DNA from: Candidatus Manganitrophus sp.
GTDB lineage: Bacteria; Nitrospirota; Nitrospiria; SBBL01; Manganitrophaceae
Direction: 5' to 3'
DNA length: 64,000 nt
Assembly: GCA_028865235.1 (NCBI GenBank)
Contig: CP114561.1
Coordinates: forward strand, 2,562,001 to 2,626,000
The translations under genes and the position numbers were made by a program. The notes under the pieces are model-generated. The model worked only from the letters and a program-made list of their open reading frames with translations. It was not told the origin of the DNA and ran no database searches. Below, in pieces: positions 1 to 8,509 of the stretch (positions within the stretch are counted from its first letter, which is position 1; each line of letters opens with the position of its first letter).

Positions 1-31
1 CCTTTCCCCCGCCGACGATAATGATGTACAC
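1..31 (-). CDS. TrkA-N type nucleotide-binding protein, N-terminal fragment (runs off the left edge)
   Basis: Only the first ten codons are inside the window, starting at a GTG at 31. They read VYIIIVGGGK, a first beta strand followed by the glycine-rich loop of a Rossmann fold, as in TrkA/KtrA subunits that gate potassium or other cation channels by binding NAD(H) or ATP. The stop of the preceding TrkA-like gene lies 3 bases upstream, and a strong ribosome binding site (GGAGAAGGGGG) sits inside the end of that gene, so the two are translationally coupled. The rest of the protein cannot be judged. Confidence 0.6.
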   Translation of the reverse strand, partial: MYIIIVGGGK

Positions 32-34
32 CGG

Positions 35-439
35 TTAGACCCCCTTCTCCAACATCTTCAACATTTCTTGTAGGGCGAAATTTGTGGGGCAGACCGTCTC
101 AAGGCCGAGATCGCGATAGACCGAAGAGAGGGTCGGATCGAATACCCGGATGAGGACCTTTGGAATCTTGTACTTCTTTTGCATCGCCTGAGAGACCATC
201 AAATTGATATTATCACTTCCGGTCACGGCGATGAAGACGTCGACCGGTTCCGCGAAGACCAGGTCGGCCGTTTCCTCATTTAAAATATTCCCGCCGACCC
301 GCTGGATGTTTTCATGTTCTTCGAGGTTTTTGAATTTTGTCTCTTCCGCATCGACAATGGTGATTTTATGCCCTTTTTGAACCAGGGCATTCGCCAGACG
401 CGATCCGAGCCTTCCGGAGCCAAGAATCACAATATGCAT
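35..439 (-). CDS. TrkA-N domain (RCK-type) NAD-binding regulatory protein
   Basis: A 134-aa protein starting MHIVILGSGRLGSRLANAL: beta strand, GxGxxG loop and first helix of a Rossmann fold, then an acidic residue at the end of strand two (TIVDAEE) that would bind the ribose of NAD. This is the RCK/TrkA-N domain that regulates potassium uptake and related transporters from the cytoplasm. The C-terminal TrkA-C domain is absent, so this is a single-domain form. A longer upstream in-frame start exists at 529 but its extra 30 residues look non-coding. It is fourth in the leftward operon after the APC permease, the two-helix protein and UspA, and is followed at once by a second TrkA-N gene. Regulation of the nearby permease is an inference from position. 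Confidence 0.82.
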   Translation of the reverse strand: MHIVILGSGRLGSRLANALVQKGHKITIVDAEETKFKNLEEHENIQRVGGNILNEETADLVFAEPVDVFIAVTGSDNINLMVSQAMQKKYKIPKVLIRVFDPTLSSVYRDLGLETVCPTNFALQEMLKMLEKGV

Positions 440-553
440 CGTTTCCCCAAGGGTCGATTTGTCTACAGTATAATCGTTTGGCCCGGGAAGTTCAAAGGGG
501 AGTCCCCGATCACGACCCGGCCTCATCATGTGATCTGTGCGTTATGTGCGCCG

Positions 554-1132
554 TTACTCTTGCACCCCCTTCGGCAACTTATCAATGAGCACCTCGCAGG
601 GAGAATGCCGAAGGATGATGTCCGATGTTCTCCCCAGGATGGCGTCCCGTAATCCCGGCTCGGACCGGATTCCCAAGATGATCATATCGACATCCCGGTC
701 TCGCGCAATCCGGGCGATCTCCTCTCCCGCCAGACGGGCCCGCTGAAGAATTTTCTGGGAGGGAAGACCGTGGAGCTTGACGATGGAGCTGGCCCGTTCC
801 AACGCTTCGTTTCCCTCCTGCTCCGCATCAGGGAGGGGAATTCCGAGCGGCATCGTGCGCGGGACTTCCACCACGTAGGTCAGGAGAATCTCCGCCCCCT
901 GTTCGGAGCCGAGTCGGCAGGCCAATTCGACCCCCCGTTCCGCATAGGGGAGGCCGACGGTCGGGACCAGAATTTTTTTGATGGCAAAAACCGAGTGGCG
1001 CGCTTTTGCGGCGGCCGCCGGGATGTAATCCGGAGGATGAAGCATCCACCAGAGGATCGAGATGAGCGAAACAACAAAGAAAAGGGCGATCACCCCTCCC
1101 AGGGGGTTGATCTGATCGATCAGCTCGATCAT
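554..1132 (-). CDS. Membrane-anchored universal stress protein (UspA family)
   Basis: A 192-aa protein with one N-terminal membrane helix (about residues 12-32) followed by a UspA domain beginning KKILVPTVG and ending with the ATP-binding type segment around GLRDAILGRTSDIILRHSPCEVLI, where G-x-x-S/T and SPCEVL are the usual C-terminal signature. UspA proteins bind ATP or form stress-induced dimers; the membrane anchor is less usual and would hold the domain at the inner face of the membrane. Its ATG overlaps the stop of the upstream two-helix protein by four bases (ATGA), so it is translationally coupled. Together with the APC permease and the TrkA-N proteins it probably forms a nucleotide-sensing regulatory unit for transport (inference). 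Confidence 0.85.
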   Translation of the reverse strand: MIELIDQINPLGGVIALFFVVSLISILWWMLHPPDYIPAAAAKARHSVFAIKKILVPTVGLPYAERGVELACRLGSEQGAEILLTYVVEVPRTMPLGIPLPDAEQEGNEALERASSIVKLHGLPSQKILQRARLAGEEIARIARDRDVDMIILGIRSEPGLRDAILGRTSDIILRHSPCEVLIDKLPKGVQE

Positions 1133-1350
1133 CTCTCCGCAACCTCCCCTCCCCCTTTCGACAATGCTTTATAGATGAGATAAAAACGATAACTCCCGAT
1201 CAGCAGAAAAAGAGATCCGATCAAATAGGCCGGCCAGGAGGCGTGACGGAAGAAGGCGCGGTAGAGGATCGCGCCGCCGACTGCGAAGTAGAGGAACATA
1301 TTAATCATCAGGACCTTGTCTCGAAGAGACAACGATCGAAGGGTCGTCAT
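1129..1350 (-). CDS. Small two-helix membrane protein of unknown function
   Basis: 73 aa, start ATG at 1350 just after the permease stop at 1361. Two hydrophobic stretches are visible: about residues 12-33 (MINMFLYFAVGGAILYRAFF) and 39-58 (AYLIGSLFLLIGSYRFYLIY), with a charged tail. I do not recognise a named family. The SYRFYLIYKAL segment resembles SYRLYLVLKTV in the membrane protein at 12895-13360, which may be chance or distant relationship. It lies between the APC permease and the anchored UspA and overlaps the latter by 4 bp, so a role as an accessory membrane subunit is possible but not shown. Confidence 0.7.
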   Translation of the reverse strand: MTTLRSLSLRDKVLMINMFLYFAVGGAILYRAFFRHASWPAYLIGSLFLLIGSYRFYLIYKALSKGGGEVAER

Positions 1351-1360
1351 GATGCGCTCT

Positions 1361-2929
1361 TTATTGTGAAGCATGTTTGGCCTCTTTCTTATTCCGTTCC
1401 GCCAAGGCATGCTTGTATTGCTCCAGGAGATCAAATTCCTCCGCAGAGGTAAGGATGGCGATCTGCTCCTTCTCCCAGTCGCGTGGAATGTTGGAAAAGA
1501 GGGGGTGCCTGTTCTTCCACCGATACCAGAGATAAACCGCAAGCCAGAGGAGGACCCAACCGGGACCGGCGACCCGTCCGAGGGCATGCGTCCAGAGCAC
1601 CACTCCCATCATCGCCAGGGTCGCAAAGGCGCCGACGATGCCGAGGATCGGAATATAGATCCCTTTGAACTTAATATTAAACGGCATCCGATAGGGCCGC
1701 GGGGTATAGGGGTCTTTGATCCGGAGCGCGATCAGGGCGATGAAGCTCAAAAAATAGGCGAGCGTCGCGCCGAAGGCATACATATTGACCATCGTGTCCA
1801 TGGCGTGGGGGCCGGTGAGAAAGCTGAAGATCACCTGAGCCGCCGCCACAACCGAGAAAAAGACAACCGCCCGCACGGGGGTCCGGAATTTCGGATGGAC
1901 CGCGCTGAACCAACGGCTCAAGAGGTGGCTCTCGCTCATGCTGTAGCTCAGTCGGGAGGCCCCCATGACACCCGTGTTGGCCGAAATAAGGACGATCGTG
2001 GCGCCGAGGACCGCGGCGGCATGACCGGCCAGAAAACCGATGTAAGGAATGGTGCTGGCCAAGACCGCCACCGGATCGGACTCCCGCTCGGCCAGGGCCT
2101 GCCAGGGAAGGACCCCCAGGGCCAAAATGGGAAAGGCCATCGCGAAGAGGAGGACGACACAGATTAATGACACCGATGTTCTCGGAATAATCGTTGCGGG
2201 ACGGCGGGTCTCCTGCGCTGCCTGAGAGACCGATTCCAAACCGACGTAAGAGATAATGGCGACCGAGACGGCGTAAAAGAATTGCTCCGTCGACGGGAAT
2301 TCAGTCTTGAATTGAAAGACGACCATCTCCGGTTTCCAGGCAAAGAGAAAACCGAAGACGATGATGATCGTTTCCAGGACCATATCCAGGCTGCCGATGA
2401 GCGAATTGAAGAGAGAAGATTCTCGAATCCCCCGGATATTGAGGATCATCAGAAGGACGATCAGGAAGAGCGATTCGGCCGCCCAGATCAGATTGATTCC
2501 TTGGAAAGGGCCGATATCGATTGCGAATTCGCGGATGGCCGGGAAGAAGAAGTTGATATACCCGGCGGAAGCGGTCGCGAAGAGCGAAATGCAGATGGTG
2601 TAGTCAAGCAGCAGCGCGGCGCCGGCGATCAACCCCCAGATGTCGCCCAGCCCCCGCGTCGTGTAGTATTGGCCTCCCCCCGCCACCGGATAGGCGGAGG
2701 CAAGTTCGGTATAGGCGAAGCCGATTAAGATGTAAACGAAACCGGCGGCGGCGAAGGCAAGCGGCGTCGCCCCATGGGCGGCGCCCATGACCAGGCCGAG
2801 CGCCACATAAACATCGGCGCCGACGTCGGCGTAGCCCCAGGTGAATGAGCCCCAGATGGAAACATCCCTTCGAAGCTCAACAGGGGTTCCGGGCAGCGCG
2901 GCGGACGGCGCTCGAACTTCAGATGCCAT
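1361..2929 (-). CDS. APC superfamily amino acid/polyamine permease
   Basis: 522 aa, mostly hydrophobic, with about twelve predicted membrane helices. The N-terminal part contains WGSFTWGYADVGADVYVALG followed by FAYTELASAYPVAGGGQYYT, the typical TM1-TM2 region of APC family permeases where the unwound TM1 binds substrate. The C-terminal 70 residues (YLWYRWKNRHPLFSNIPRDW onwards) are hydrophilic and cytoplasmic. Substrate cannot be read from the sequence; amino acid or polyamine uptake, proton coupled, is the family norm. It is the first gene of the leftward operon that continues into a two-helix protein, UspA and two TrkA-N proteins, and a consensus-like promoter lies about 150 bp upstream at 3081-3109. 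Confidence 0.85.
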   Translation of the reverse strand: MASEVRAPSAALPGTPVELRRDVSIWGSFTWGYADVGADVYVALGLVMGAAHGATPLAFAAAGFVYILIGFAYTELASAYPVAGGGQYYTTRGLGDIWGLIAGAALLLDYTICISLFATASAGYINFFFPAIREFAIDIGPFQGINLIWAAESLFLIVLLMILNIRGIRESSLFNSLIGSLDMVLETIIIVFGFLFAWKPEMVVFQFKTEFPSTEQFFYAVSVAIISYVGLESVSQAAQETRRPATIIPRTSVSLICVVLLFAMAFPILALGVLPWQALAERESDPVAVLASTIPYIGFLAGHAAAVLGATIVLISANTGVMGASRLSYSMSESHLLSRWFSAVHPKFRTPVRAVVFFSVVAAAQVIFSFLTGPHAMDTMVNMYAFGATLAYFLSFIALIALRIKDPYTPRPYRMPFNIKFKGIYIPILGIVGAFATLAMMGVVLWTHALGRVAGPGWVLLWLAVYLWYRWKNRHPLFSNIPRDWEKEQIAILTSAEEFDLLEQYKHALAERNKKEAKHASQ

Positions 2930-3080
2930 CGTCTATTCTCTAATCGCCGGAGAAACGGCCGCGGCCGCTCTCTTGATTGGGTCTGTCTACTTTATCCATA
3001 AGGAAAACGCGACATTCTGCTTGGGCGATTGGTTCCCGCGATCCAAAGAAGCGACCCGGCTTCCCCGTATAAAGGACGAT

Positions 3081-3109
3081 AGTATAGGCCAGCATCCGGG
3101 GGAAGTCAA
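3081..3109 (-). promoter_or_regulatory. Sigma-70 type promoter of the permease-UspA-TrkA operon
   Basis: On the minus strand TTGACT (3109-3104), a 17-base spacer and TATACT (3086-3081). Transcription would begin near 3074, giving a leader of about 145 bases before the permease start at 2929. The leader was not found to contain a known riboswitch. Confidence 0.6.
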
Positions 3110-3163
3110 CAATTGCGGCCTTGGGTCAAAGATAAGTATACCCGAATTCAGAGATGACGCGGG

Positions 3164-3218
3164 AGCCCCTCGAACCCCCCTCTCCGAAAGGGGAATAGGA
3201 TCTCCTCCAAAAAGGGGA
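3164..3218. repeat. Cluster of C-run/G-run inverted repeats in the 376-bp gap between permease and the next gene
   Basis: The stretch contains CCCCTCG, then CCCCCCTCTCCGAAAGGGG, then CTCCTCCAAAAAGGGG. Such C-run/G-run hairpins are common as dispersed intergenic palindromes in bacterial genomes. Apart from this and the leftward promoter the gap 2930-3305 shows nothing coding. Confidence 0.35.
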
Positions 3219-3305
3219 TTGTATCGACGGAAAGAGAGACGGTATGATGGAGTAAATTCTGTGAGATAACCCGGATTGTTGTAACCCTTACCATGGAGGA
3301 TCATC

Positions 3306-3554
3306 ATGAGAGCGTATAAAGGTTATAAGACGTATAACGTGGGTGGTTTGGATCGCGGGGTTCGGTATACCATTGGTCTTCTCTTCCCTGTCCTCGCCCT
3401 CTTTTCGGGGAAGAGCCGTTGGGTGCGGACGGCGATGTGGATGATCGGACTCGATGGGCTTCTCACCGCTTTCTTCCGGTTCAGCCCGCTGAATCATCTG
3501 TTGGGGATCTCGACCTACCCGAGGTGGAAAAGACTTCTCCCATTTGCGAGATGA
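3306..3554 (+). CDS. Small YgaP-like (DUF2892) transmembrane protein
   Basis: 82 aa, preceded by a clear Shine-Dalgarno (TGGAGGA, 8 bases before ATG). It starts MRAYKGYKTYNVGGLDRGVR and has two hydrophobic helices (about 19-35 and 41-58) and the tail FSPLNHLLGIST. The N-x-G-x-x-D-R start, two helices and a PLN/Y-x-x-LGI-x-T tail are hallmarks of the DUF2892 / inner-membrane YgaP-like transmembrane domain. The usual cysteines at the tail (CPLY...GxxTC) are replaced by Ser and Tyr. Function is unknown for the stand-alone domain. It is followed after 50 bases by an SDR gene in the same direction and may be co-transcribed. Confidence 0.72.
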   Translation: MRAYKGYKTYNVGGLDRGVRYTIGLLFPVLALFSGKSRWVRTAMWMIGLDGLLTAFFRFSPLNHLLGISTYPRWKRLLPFAR

Positions 3555-3603
3555 TCCGTCGATCCATTGAAGCAGGCTCGCAGAGCGGGCTCGGAGAAAC
3601 CGT

Positions 3604-4485
3604 ATGGTTCTAGTGACCGGCGGGACCGGCTTTGTCGGCCGGAGCATCGTCCGCCGCCTCCTCTCTCGGGGAGAGCGGGTCCGGGTGCTTTATCGGAGCG
3701 AGCGGCGCCGCTTCATCCCGGATGAAAAAATCGAATGGATCCCCGGAGAGATCGGCTCGCGGGAGAGTCTGCTCCGCGGGGCGAAGGGGGTCGATGCGGT
3801 CATCCATCTCGTCGGCATTCTGGTCGAGCCGGGGGGAGAGACATTCGAGAAACTGCATGTCGATGGAACGCGAAATGTGGTGGAGGCGATGAGGCAGGCC
3901 GGGGTGCGCCGCCTTCTCCACATGAGCGCCCTCGGAACCGGTCCGAACGCGGCGAGCCGTTATCACCGGACCAAGTGGCAGGCGGAAGAAGTTGTCCGCG
4001 CCGCACCGCTTGATGCGACCATTTTCAGACCCTCGTTGATCTTCGGCCGAGAAGACCGGTCGATCAATCTTCTTGCGAAGATCGCTTCCTACTCGCCGGT
4101 GGTCCCGGTCGTCGGGCCTGGAGAAAATCGATTTCAGCCGGTCTGGGTGGAGGATGTGGCCGAGGCTTTCGTCCAATCGCTCCATAACCCGAATGCTTAC
4201 GGAAAGCGCTACGAGCTCTGCGGTCCGCGTGTTTACACCTTCAATGACCTTATCGGTCTAATCCTCCGGATCAAGGAAATCTCCCGCCCGAAAGTTCATC
4301 TTCCGATCTGGGCGCTCAAAGGTCCCGCCGCCCTGGCCGAGCGGATCTTCCCCCGCCCCCCGCTCACCCGCGATCAACTGACGATGCTTCAGGAAGATAA
4401 CGTTTGCAGTGAGAGTGCCGCCGCGAAGGAGCTGGGCCTCTCGTTTCAGGGGCTGGAAGAGATCCTGCCGACCTACCTCAGATAA
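3604..4485 (+). CDS. NAD(P)-binding atypical SDR, complex I NDUFA9 subunit-like
   Basis: 293 aa, starting MVLVTGGTGFVGRSIVRRLL with the GGTGFVG dinucleotide-binding loop of atypical/extended short-chain dehydrogenases. A YHRTK segment near residue 120 fits the Y-x-x-x-K motif. The overall layout (VHLVGIL after the third strand, TIFRPSLIFG, PVVGPGENRFQPVWVEDVAEAF) is that of the NDUFA9-like family, used for quinone biosynthesis or complex I assembly, and often annotated as NAD-dependent epimerase. Substrate is not predictable. A GGAG ribosome binding site lies nine bases upstream of the ATG. Soluble cytoplasmic protein. Confidence 0.82.
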   Translation: MVLVTGGTGFVGRSIVRRLLSRGERVRVLYRSERRRFIPDEKIEWIPGEIGSRESLLRGAKGVDAVIHLVGILVEPGGETFEKLHVDGTRNVVEAMRQAGVRRLLHMSALGTGPNAASRYHRTKWQAEEVVRAAPLDATIFRPSLIFGREDRSINLLAKIASYSPVVPVVGPGENRFQPVWVEDVAEAFVQSLHNPNAYGKRYELCGPRVYTFNDLIGLILRIKEISRPKVHLPIWALKGPAALAERIFPRPPLTRDQLTMLQEDNVCSESAAAKELGLSFQGLEEILPTYLR

Positions 4486-4506
4486 CGTTTCTTCCGCGTC
4501 GATCGA

Positions 4507-6733
4507 TTAGGAAAGGGCTTCCTGCCGGCGCAGCCACCATCTCTTCATGAAGGCGGAGCCGAGCCGGAGAAGGAGAACGAACGAGAGGCCCCAGAGGAGC
4601 TGGGAGCTTTTCGTTTTAAAGTCGACGGTCCCTTGCAGAATGGCGTCGGAGAAGTAGGAGATCAGAAAGGTTCCCGGAAGCATCCCCAGCGCTGTGGCGA
4701 GAAGATAATTGGAGAGACGGATCTTGCTGGCGCCGGCGATAAAATTGACGACGGTAAATGGAAAAACGCCGATGACCCGGAGGATCAAGATCGCCCAGAA
4801 TCCCTTCTGTTTGATCCAGTCGGCCGCCGCGGGGGCCCGCTTCTGGCCGAAGCGAAAGAGCGGCCTCCCGAGGTAGAGGCCGAGGAAGTAGGAGACGGTA
4901 GCGCCGGCGAGGGCCGCCGTCCAATTCAGCAGCGTCCCCCAATACGCCCCGAACAAGATCCCCCCCAGGACTAAAAAGAAAGTGATCGGAAAGGAGATCA
5001 CACTTGCGATCACAGTCCCGATCATAAAGAGGGGAATGGTCCAGTGAGAGGCCCGTGCTTCGTCGAGGGTGGTCACCCAGGTGCGAAGATCAATTCCTTT
5101 TTTTCCAAAAAAAGTAGAGGAGAATGCCGATCAGGGGGGAGGAGAAACAACGGAATTCCCCTTAGAAAAGTCCTCTTTTTGGAACGTTCCGGATGCGCCT
5201 CCGGCTTCTGAGGCTCTCCCTGCTCTTTTTCTTCCAGGGCTTCCTCATCTTGAATGGATGGGATCGGCGGGAAAAAGAGTTTCTCAAAGAGATCTTCCGA
5301 ACTGAGCGGCGATTCCGGATCAAAGCAGATCCCTTCGGGCAGAACCTGGTCGATCCAGGTTTCAGGAAACGTATCGTTGAGCTTGTGGAGCCGCCCGCTC
5401 TGTCCGGAGAGGGCATCCAGGGCGGTTACCCACCCCCGCTTTTGTTGAACGATTGATTCCACTGCCTCCGCCGGCTGTTCGAGATGCTCTCCCAACAGGG
5501 TATAACAGACCATCGCGATTTCCCGCCGTCGTTGATCCCCGTCGGCTTCAATATTGATGTTGCACTCGGTGTCGAGTCCCAAACTCCGGTTGCTGGTATT
5601 GGCCGATCCGATCGAGAGGATCCGGTCGTCGATCACCAGCACCTTGCTGTGAACGTAAATCGGCGTCGGCGGAAGGGGAGGATTTCCGGTTTTAATCGGG
5701 GTGTAGATTCCGAGCGGGCAATGATTGGCCTTTGCGGCCGTCTCCAGTCGTTGAAGCATGCGCCGTTGCTCGAATCCGATCGCCAGCTCTTCCTTCCAGT
5801 TTTGTGCGGCCTGGGGCAAGATCACAACCACCTCGATGCCGGGGCGGCTTGTGTCGGAGATCCGCTTATGGAGGGCGTCGAAAACGCGGCGCGAAGTGAA
5901 GTATTGGTTTTCGATCAAGATCAAGCGCTCGGCGGAAGCGATCGCGTCATCATAGAGCTGAGCGATCTCTTGCACCGGCGTTTCCCGGCCGCAGGTCCCC
6001 GCCGGAACGGTTCTTGAGATTGAGGCCGGCCCGCCGGAGAGGCGCAAGGTATGGGGAAGATCGAACCGGCGTGTGCGATCGGGCCGGACGGGAGCGAGGC
6101 GCTCTCCGGTGGCGGCCCCCACCGGTCGAGAAAGATCTCTTCCAAGACCGGGACCGCTTCTCCCTGAACGGCGATCTGAACGTCATGAAAGAGGCTGTAC
6201 GGGGTGCCGTCCTCGTTTTTCCGAAGGGGATCCTGCCGCCGATGCTGCGGGGTGTCCCATCGATCGCCGCAGATATCGAGCCCGCCGCAGAAGCCGGCGA
6301 TCCCGTCTACCAGAACGATTTTTTGGTGGTGGCTTCCTCCCGCAGGATGGAAATGGTCGAAGACAAAATGGATCTGATCTCCTGTCCCTTGTTGAAACCG
6401 GTACGACTGAAACCATTCCCGTTCGGGGGCGAAGACAATGGAGTGATCCCAGGCCAAGATGTAGACCTGGAGATGGGGGCGCTCTTCGGTGATTTTTTGC
6501 AGAAGAGGAAGGAACTGAACCGGATAACGGGCCCGGTCTGCCTCCTCTCCGCGAAGGAGGGAGACGCGGCTGTCGAATTGCCATCCCAAAAAAACAAGCC
6601 GCTCCCGCGCCTGCAGAATCGCGTGGTAAAGGGCTCTGTAATAAGCGGCGGCGTCGACCAGGAGATCGACCCGGTCAGCTTGGGCGATGCGATAACAGTT
6701 CCGTCCCGGTCTGATGGTTTTTTCGGCGTTCAT
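4507..6733 (-). CDS. Phospholipase D-like protein fused to a VTT/TVP38 membrane domain (three frameshifts)
   Basis: As it stands the gene is broken into three reading frames (6733-6100, 6122-5133 and 5076-4507), but the pieces join into one protein of about 740 aa. The N-terminal part carries the first PLD motif (SHHQKIVLVDG) and YILAWDHS; the second part carries IENQYFTSR and the second motif (VHSKVLVIDD, GSANTSNRS); the last part is a TVP38/TMEM64 (VTT) domain with four or five membrane helices (FPFTVVNFIAGASKIRLSNYL). PLD-VTT fusions of this shape are known; they are thought to act on phospholipids at the membrane. The breaks are at a run of five G near 6116, six C near 5135 and runs of seven T/A at 5098-5111. 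Adding or removing one base at each restores a transmembrane helix (FLLPPLIGILLYFFW) and a continuous frame. The start overlaps the upstream EEP gene by 59 bp. Confidence 0.78.
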
Positions 6734-7529
6734 CTCGATCCTTCCAGAGGAATTGTGCGATCAGCGGAAAGTGATCGGAAGCGGCCGAAGCGGTCTGCGT
6801 CCGGAGGACATGGGCCTTTACCGGAAGGAGGTGATCGGAGGCGTAGATGTAATCGAGCCGGAGGGGAATGCCGATTTTTCGAAAGGTCGCTCGGGGTCCG
6901 ACCCCCGCTTCTTCGAAGACATCGGTATACGAAGCGCGAAATCGGCGCGCAATCGACGAGAAAGAGAAGGTATTGAAATCCCCCATGATCAAGATCGGCT
7001 CATCCGTGTAGAGCATTTTCAATTGATCCAAGATCGTCAAGGACTGCCGTTTTCTCTCCGCCATTCCAAGGCCCAGGTGCACCGATGCAACCAAAAGGAG
7101 GGAGGCGCCGTAATGCACTTCGGTTAAAAGACAGCCCCTCGGCTCCCGCCCCGGAACGCTCAAATCGAGGTTCCCCACAATGGTGACCGGCCATCGGGAA
7201 AGAAAGACATTGCCATAGGCGCCTTCTCCCAGATACCAGTTGTGTCCGGCCACATGATTCATCTCGAGCAGGTCGGCCAACTCCCGGCCCTGATCGAGCC
7301 GCTCGCTCCTTGTCATCCCCAGATCGACCTCTTGGAGGGCGACGAGATCGGGTTTTCCTTCTTGGATGACGGTGCAGATCCGCTTCAGATCAACCCGGCC
7401 GTCCCGTCCCCTTCCGTGATGGATATTATAGGTCATCACCGTTAAGAACCGATCGATGGAGGGGAGGACGGTCTCTTCCGAGCGATTTTCCTCAGTTGCT
7501 GATCGTACTTCCATCTTAGCAGAGTCCAT
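6675..7529 (-). CDS. Endonuclease/exonuclease/phosphatase (EEP) family hydrolase
   Basis: 284 aa with the EEP fold motifs in order: MTYNIHHG near residue 32, LVALQEVD (the catalytic glutamate that binds the metal), NVFLSRWP, SVHLGLG, ILIMGDFN (Asp and Asn of the active site), and SDHFPLIA (final Asp-His pair). It would hydrolyse phosphodiester or phosphomonoester bonds with Mg2+; substrate is unknown. No signal peptide is seen. It overlaps the PLD-VTT gene downstream, a pairing also known elsewhere, which suggests joint action in phospholipid or envelope metabolism (inference). A start at 7514 is an alternative. Confidence 0.82.
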   Translation of the reverse strand: MDSAKMEVRSATEENRSEETVLPSIDRFLTVMTYNIHHGRGRDGRVDLKRICTVIQEGKPDLVALQEVDLGMTRSERLDQGRELADLLEMNHVAGHNWYLGEGAYGNVFLSRWPVTIVGNLDLSVPGREPRGCLLTEVHYGASLLLVASVHLGLGMAERKRQSLTILDQLKMLYTDEPILIMGDFNTFSFSSIARRFRASYTDVFEEAGVGPRATFRKIGIPLRLDYIYASDHLLPVKAHVLRTQTASAASDHFPLIAQFLWKDRDERRKNHQTGTELLSHRPS

Positions 7530-7659
7530 TCGGCCGGGTCAAAAAAGGTATTGGGGTCATCAAAAGAGGACCGATGCGGGTGTCTGAATAATTCATTCGA
7601 TTGAGGGAAATTCTAACATAGTAGGGGAGGTGAAACAAGGAGAGGTCAAGGGCCGGCGG

Positions 7660-8448
7660 CTAGAAGTGTAACACCTGGCCATCCCGCAAAAGGTGGACCG
7701 TTTTGCTTCGGAGTTCTTTGACCTGCCGGCGGATCTCATCCAGATAAGGCGGTTTCATATGGTAAATGTAGAGGGGGAGATCGGGCCGGTGAACCTTGTT
7801 GAATTCTTGGAAGGTCAACTGCGGTGTCAGATGCCCCGAGATCATCGCGAGCTCGGAGAGTTGATCGGGAAAGGACGACTCGACGAAGATCGCCTTGAGA
7901 TGATCGATCTGAGCGGCCACCTTCCAGAGCTCATCGGTTTTCCATGTGTCGCCGCTGTAAACGATCGCCGATCGGTCCTCCTCGACGATGAACCCGACCG
8001 CCGGGACGATGTGGCTGACCTGAATGGCGGTGATCTTGAGCCCTTCCACCTCGACCGGTTTTCCGACCGGGATCACCTGATAGGAGAGGATCCGGTTCTC
8101 CGGGGTCGGCAGACGGGTAAAGTCGGGCCAGAGGTGGCCGTTGAAGAAATGTTTCCGGAGGACCTCGATCACCTCGGCGATGCTCACGATCACGACCGGG
8201 TTTTGAATTTTTCCGAAGAGAATTTCAGCCATGAAGGGGAGGCTTTGGATATGGTCGAGGTGGGCGTGCGAGATAAAGACATATCGGACTTTGCTCAGTT
8301 CCGAGAGGGTCAGCGCGCCGCAGAGGGTCCCTGCGTCGAGGGCGACCGACTGATTGATCAAAAAACCGGAGGGATTATAGCGTATCGCCTTTCCATTTTT
8401 CTTTTCGTAGAAATCAGCCCCGTAGCAACCGAGCACCTTCACTCTCAC
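7660..8448 (-). CDS. Metallo-beta-lactamase fold hydrolase, class II cyclic nucleotide phosphodiesterase-like
   Basis: About 262 aa. The metal-binding motif HAHLDH lies near residue 61, with further ligands in VSHIVPAVG, VYSGDTWKT and the C-terminal YHMKPPY. The lengthy N-terminal VKVLGCYGADFYEKKNGKAI segment and the general layout fit class II 3',5'-cyclic nucleotide phosphodiesterase (CpdP/PDE1-like) proteins, although RNase Z-like activity cannot be excluded. I chose the GTG at 8448 because GGAGGAG lies at the right distance; a GTG at 8463 is also in frame. The gene directly upstream encodes a cNMP-binding protein, which supports a cyclic nucleotide link. Confidence 0.75.
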   Translation of the reverse strand: MRVKVLGCYGADFYEKKNGKAIRYNPSGFLINQSVALDAGTLCGALTLSELSKVRYVFISHAHLDHIQSLPFMAEILFGKIQNPVVIVSIAEVIEVLRKHFFNGHLWPDFTRLPTPENRILSYQVIPVGKPVEVEGLKITAIQVSHIVPAVGFIVEEDRSAIVYSGDTWKTDELWKVAAQIDHLKAIFVESSFPDQLSELAMISGHLTPQLTFQEFNKVHRPDLPLYIYHMKPPYLDEIRRQVKELRSKTVHLLRDGQVLHF

Positions 8449-8509
8449 CGCTCTCTCCTCCACGGCCGTCGATAGGTGATCTCTTTCTCAGCGATGCAAT
8501 GTAACCTTT

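Noticed and set aside
6014..6976. Plus-strand open frame of 320 codons
   Set aside because: Antisense to the PLD-VTT and EEP genes, whose motifs are unmistakable.
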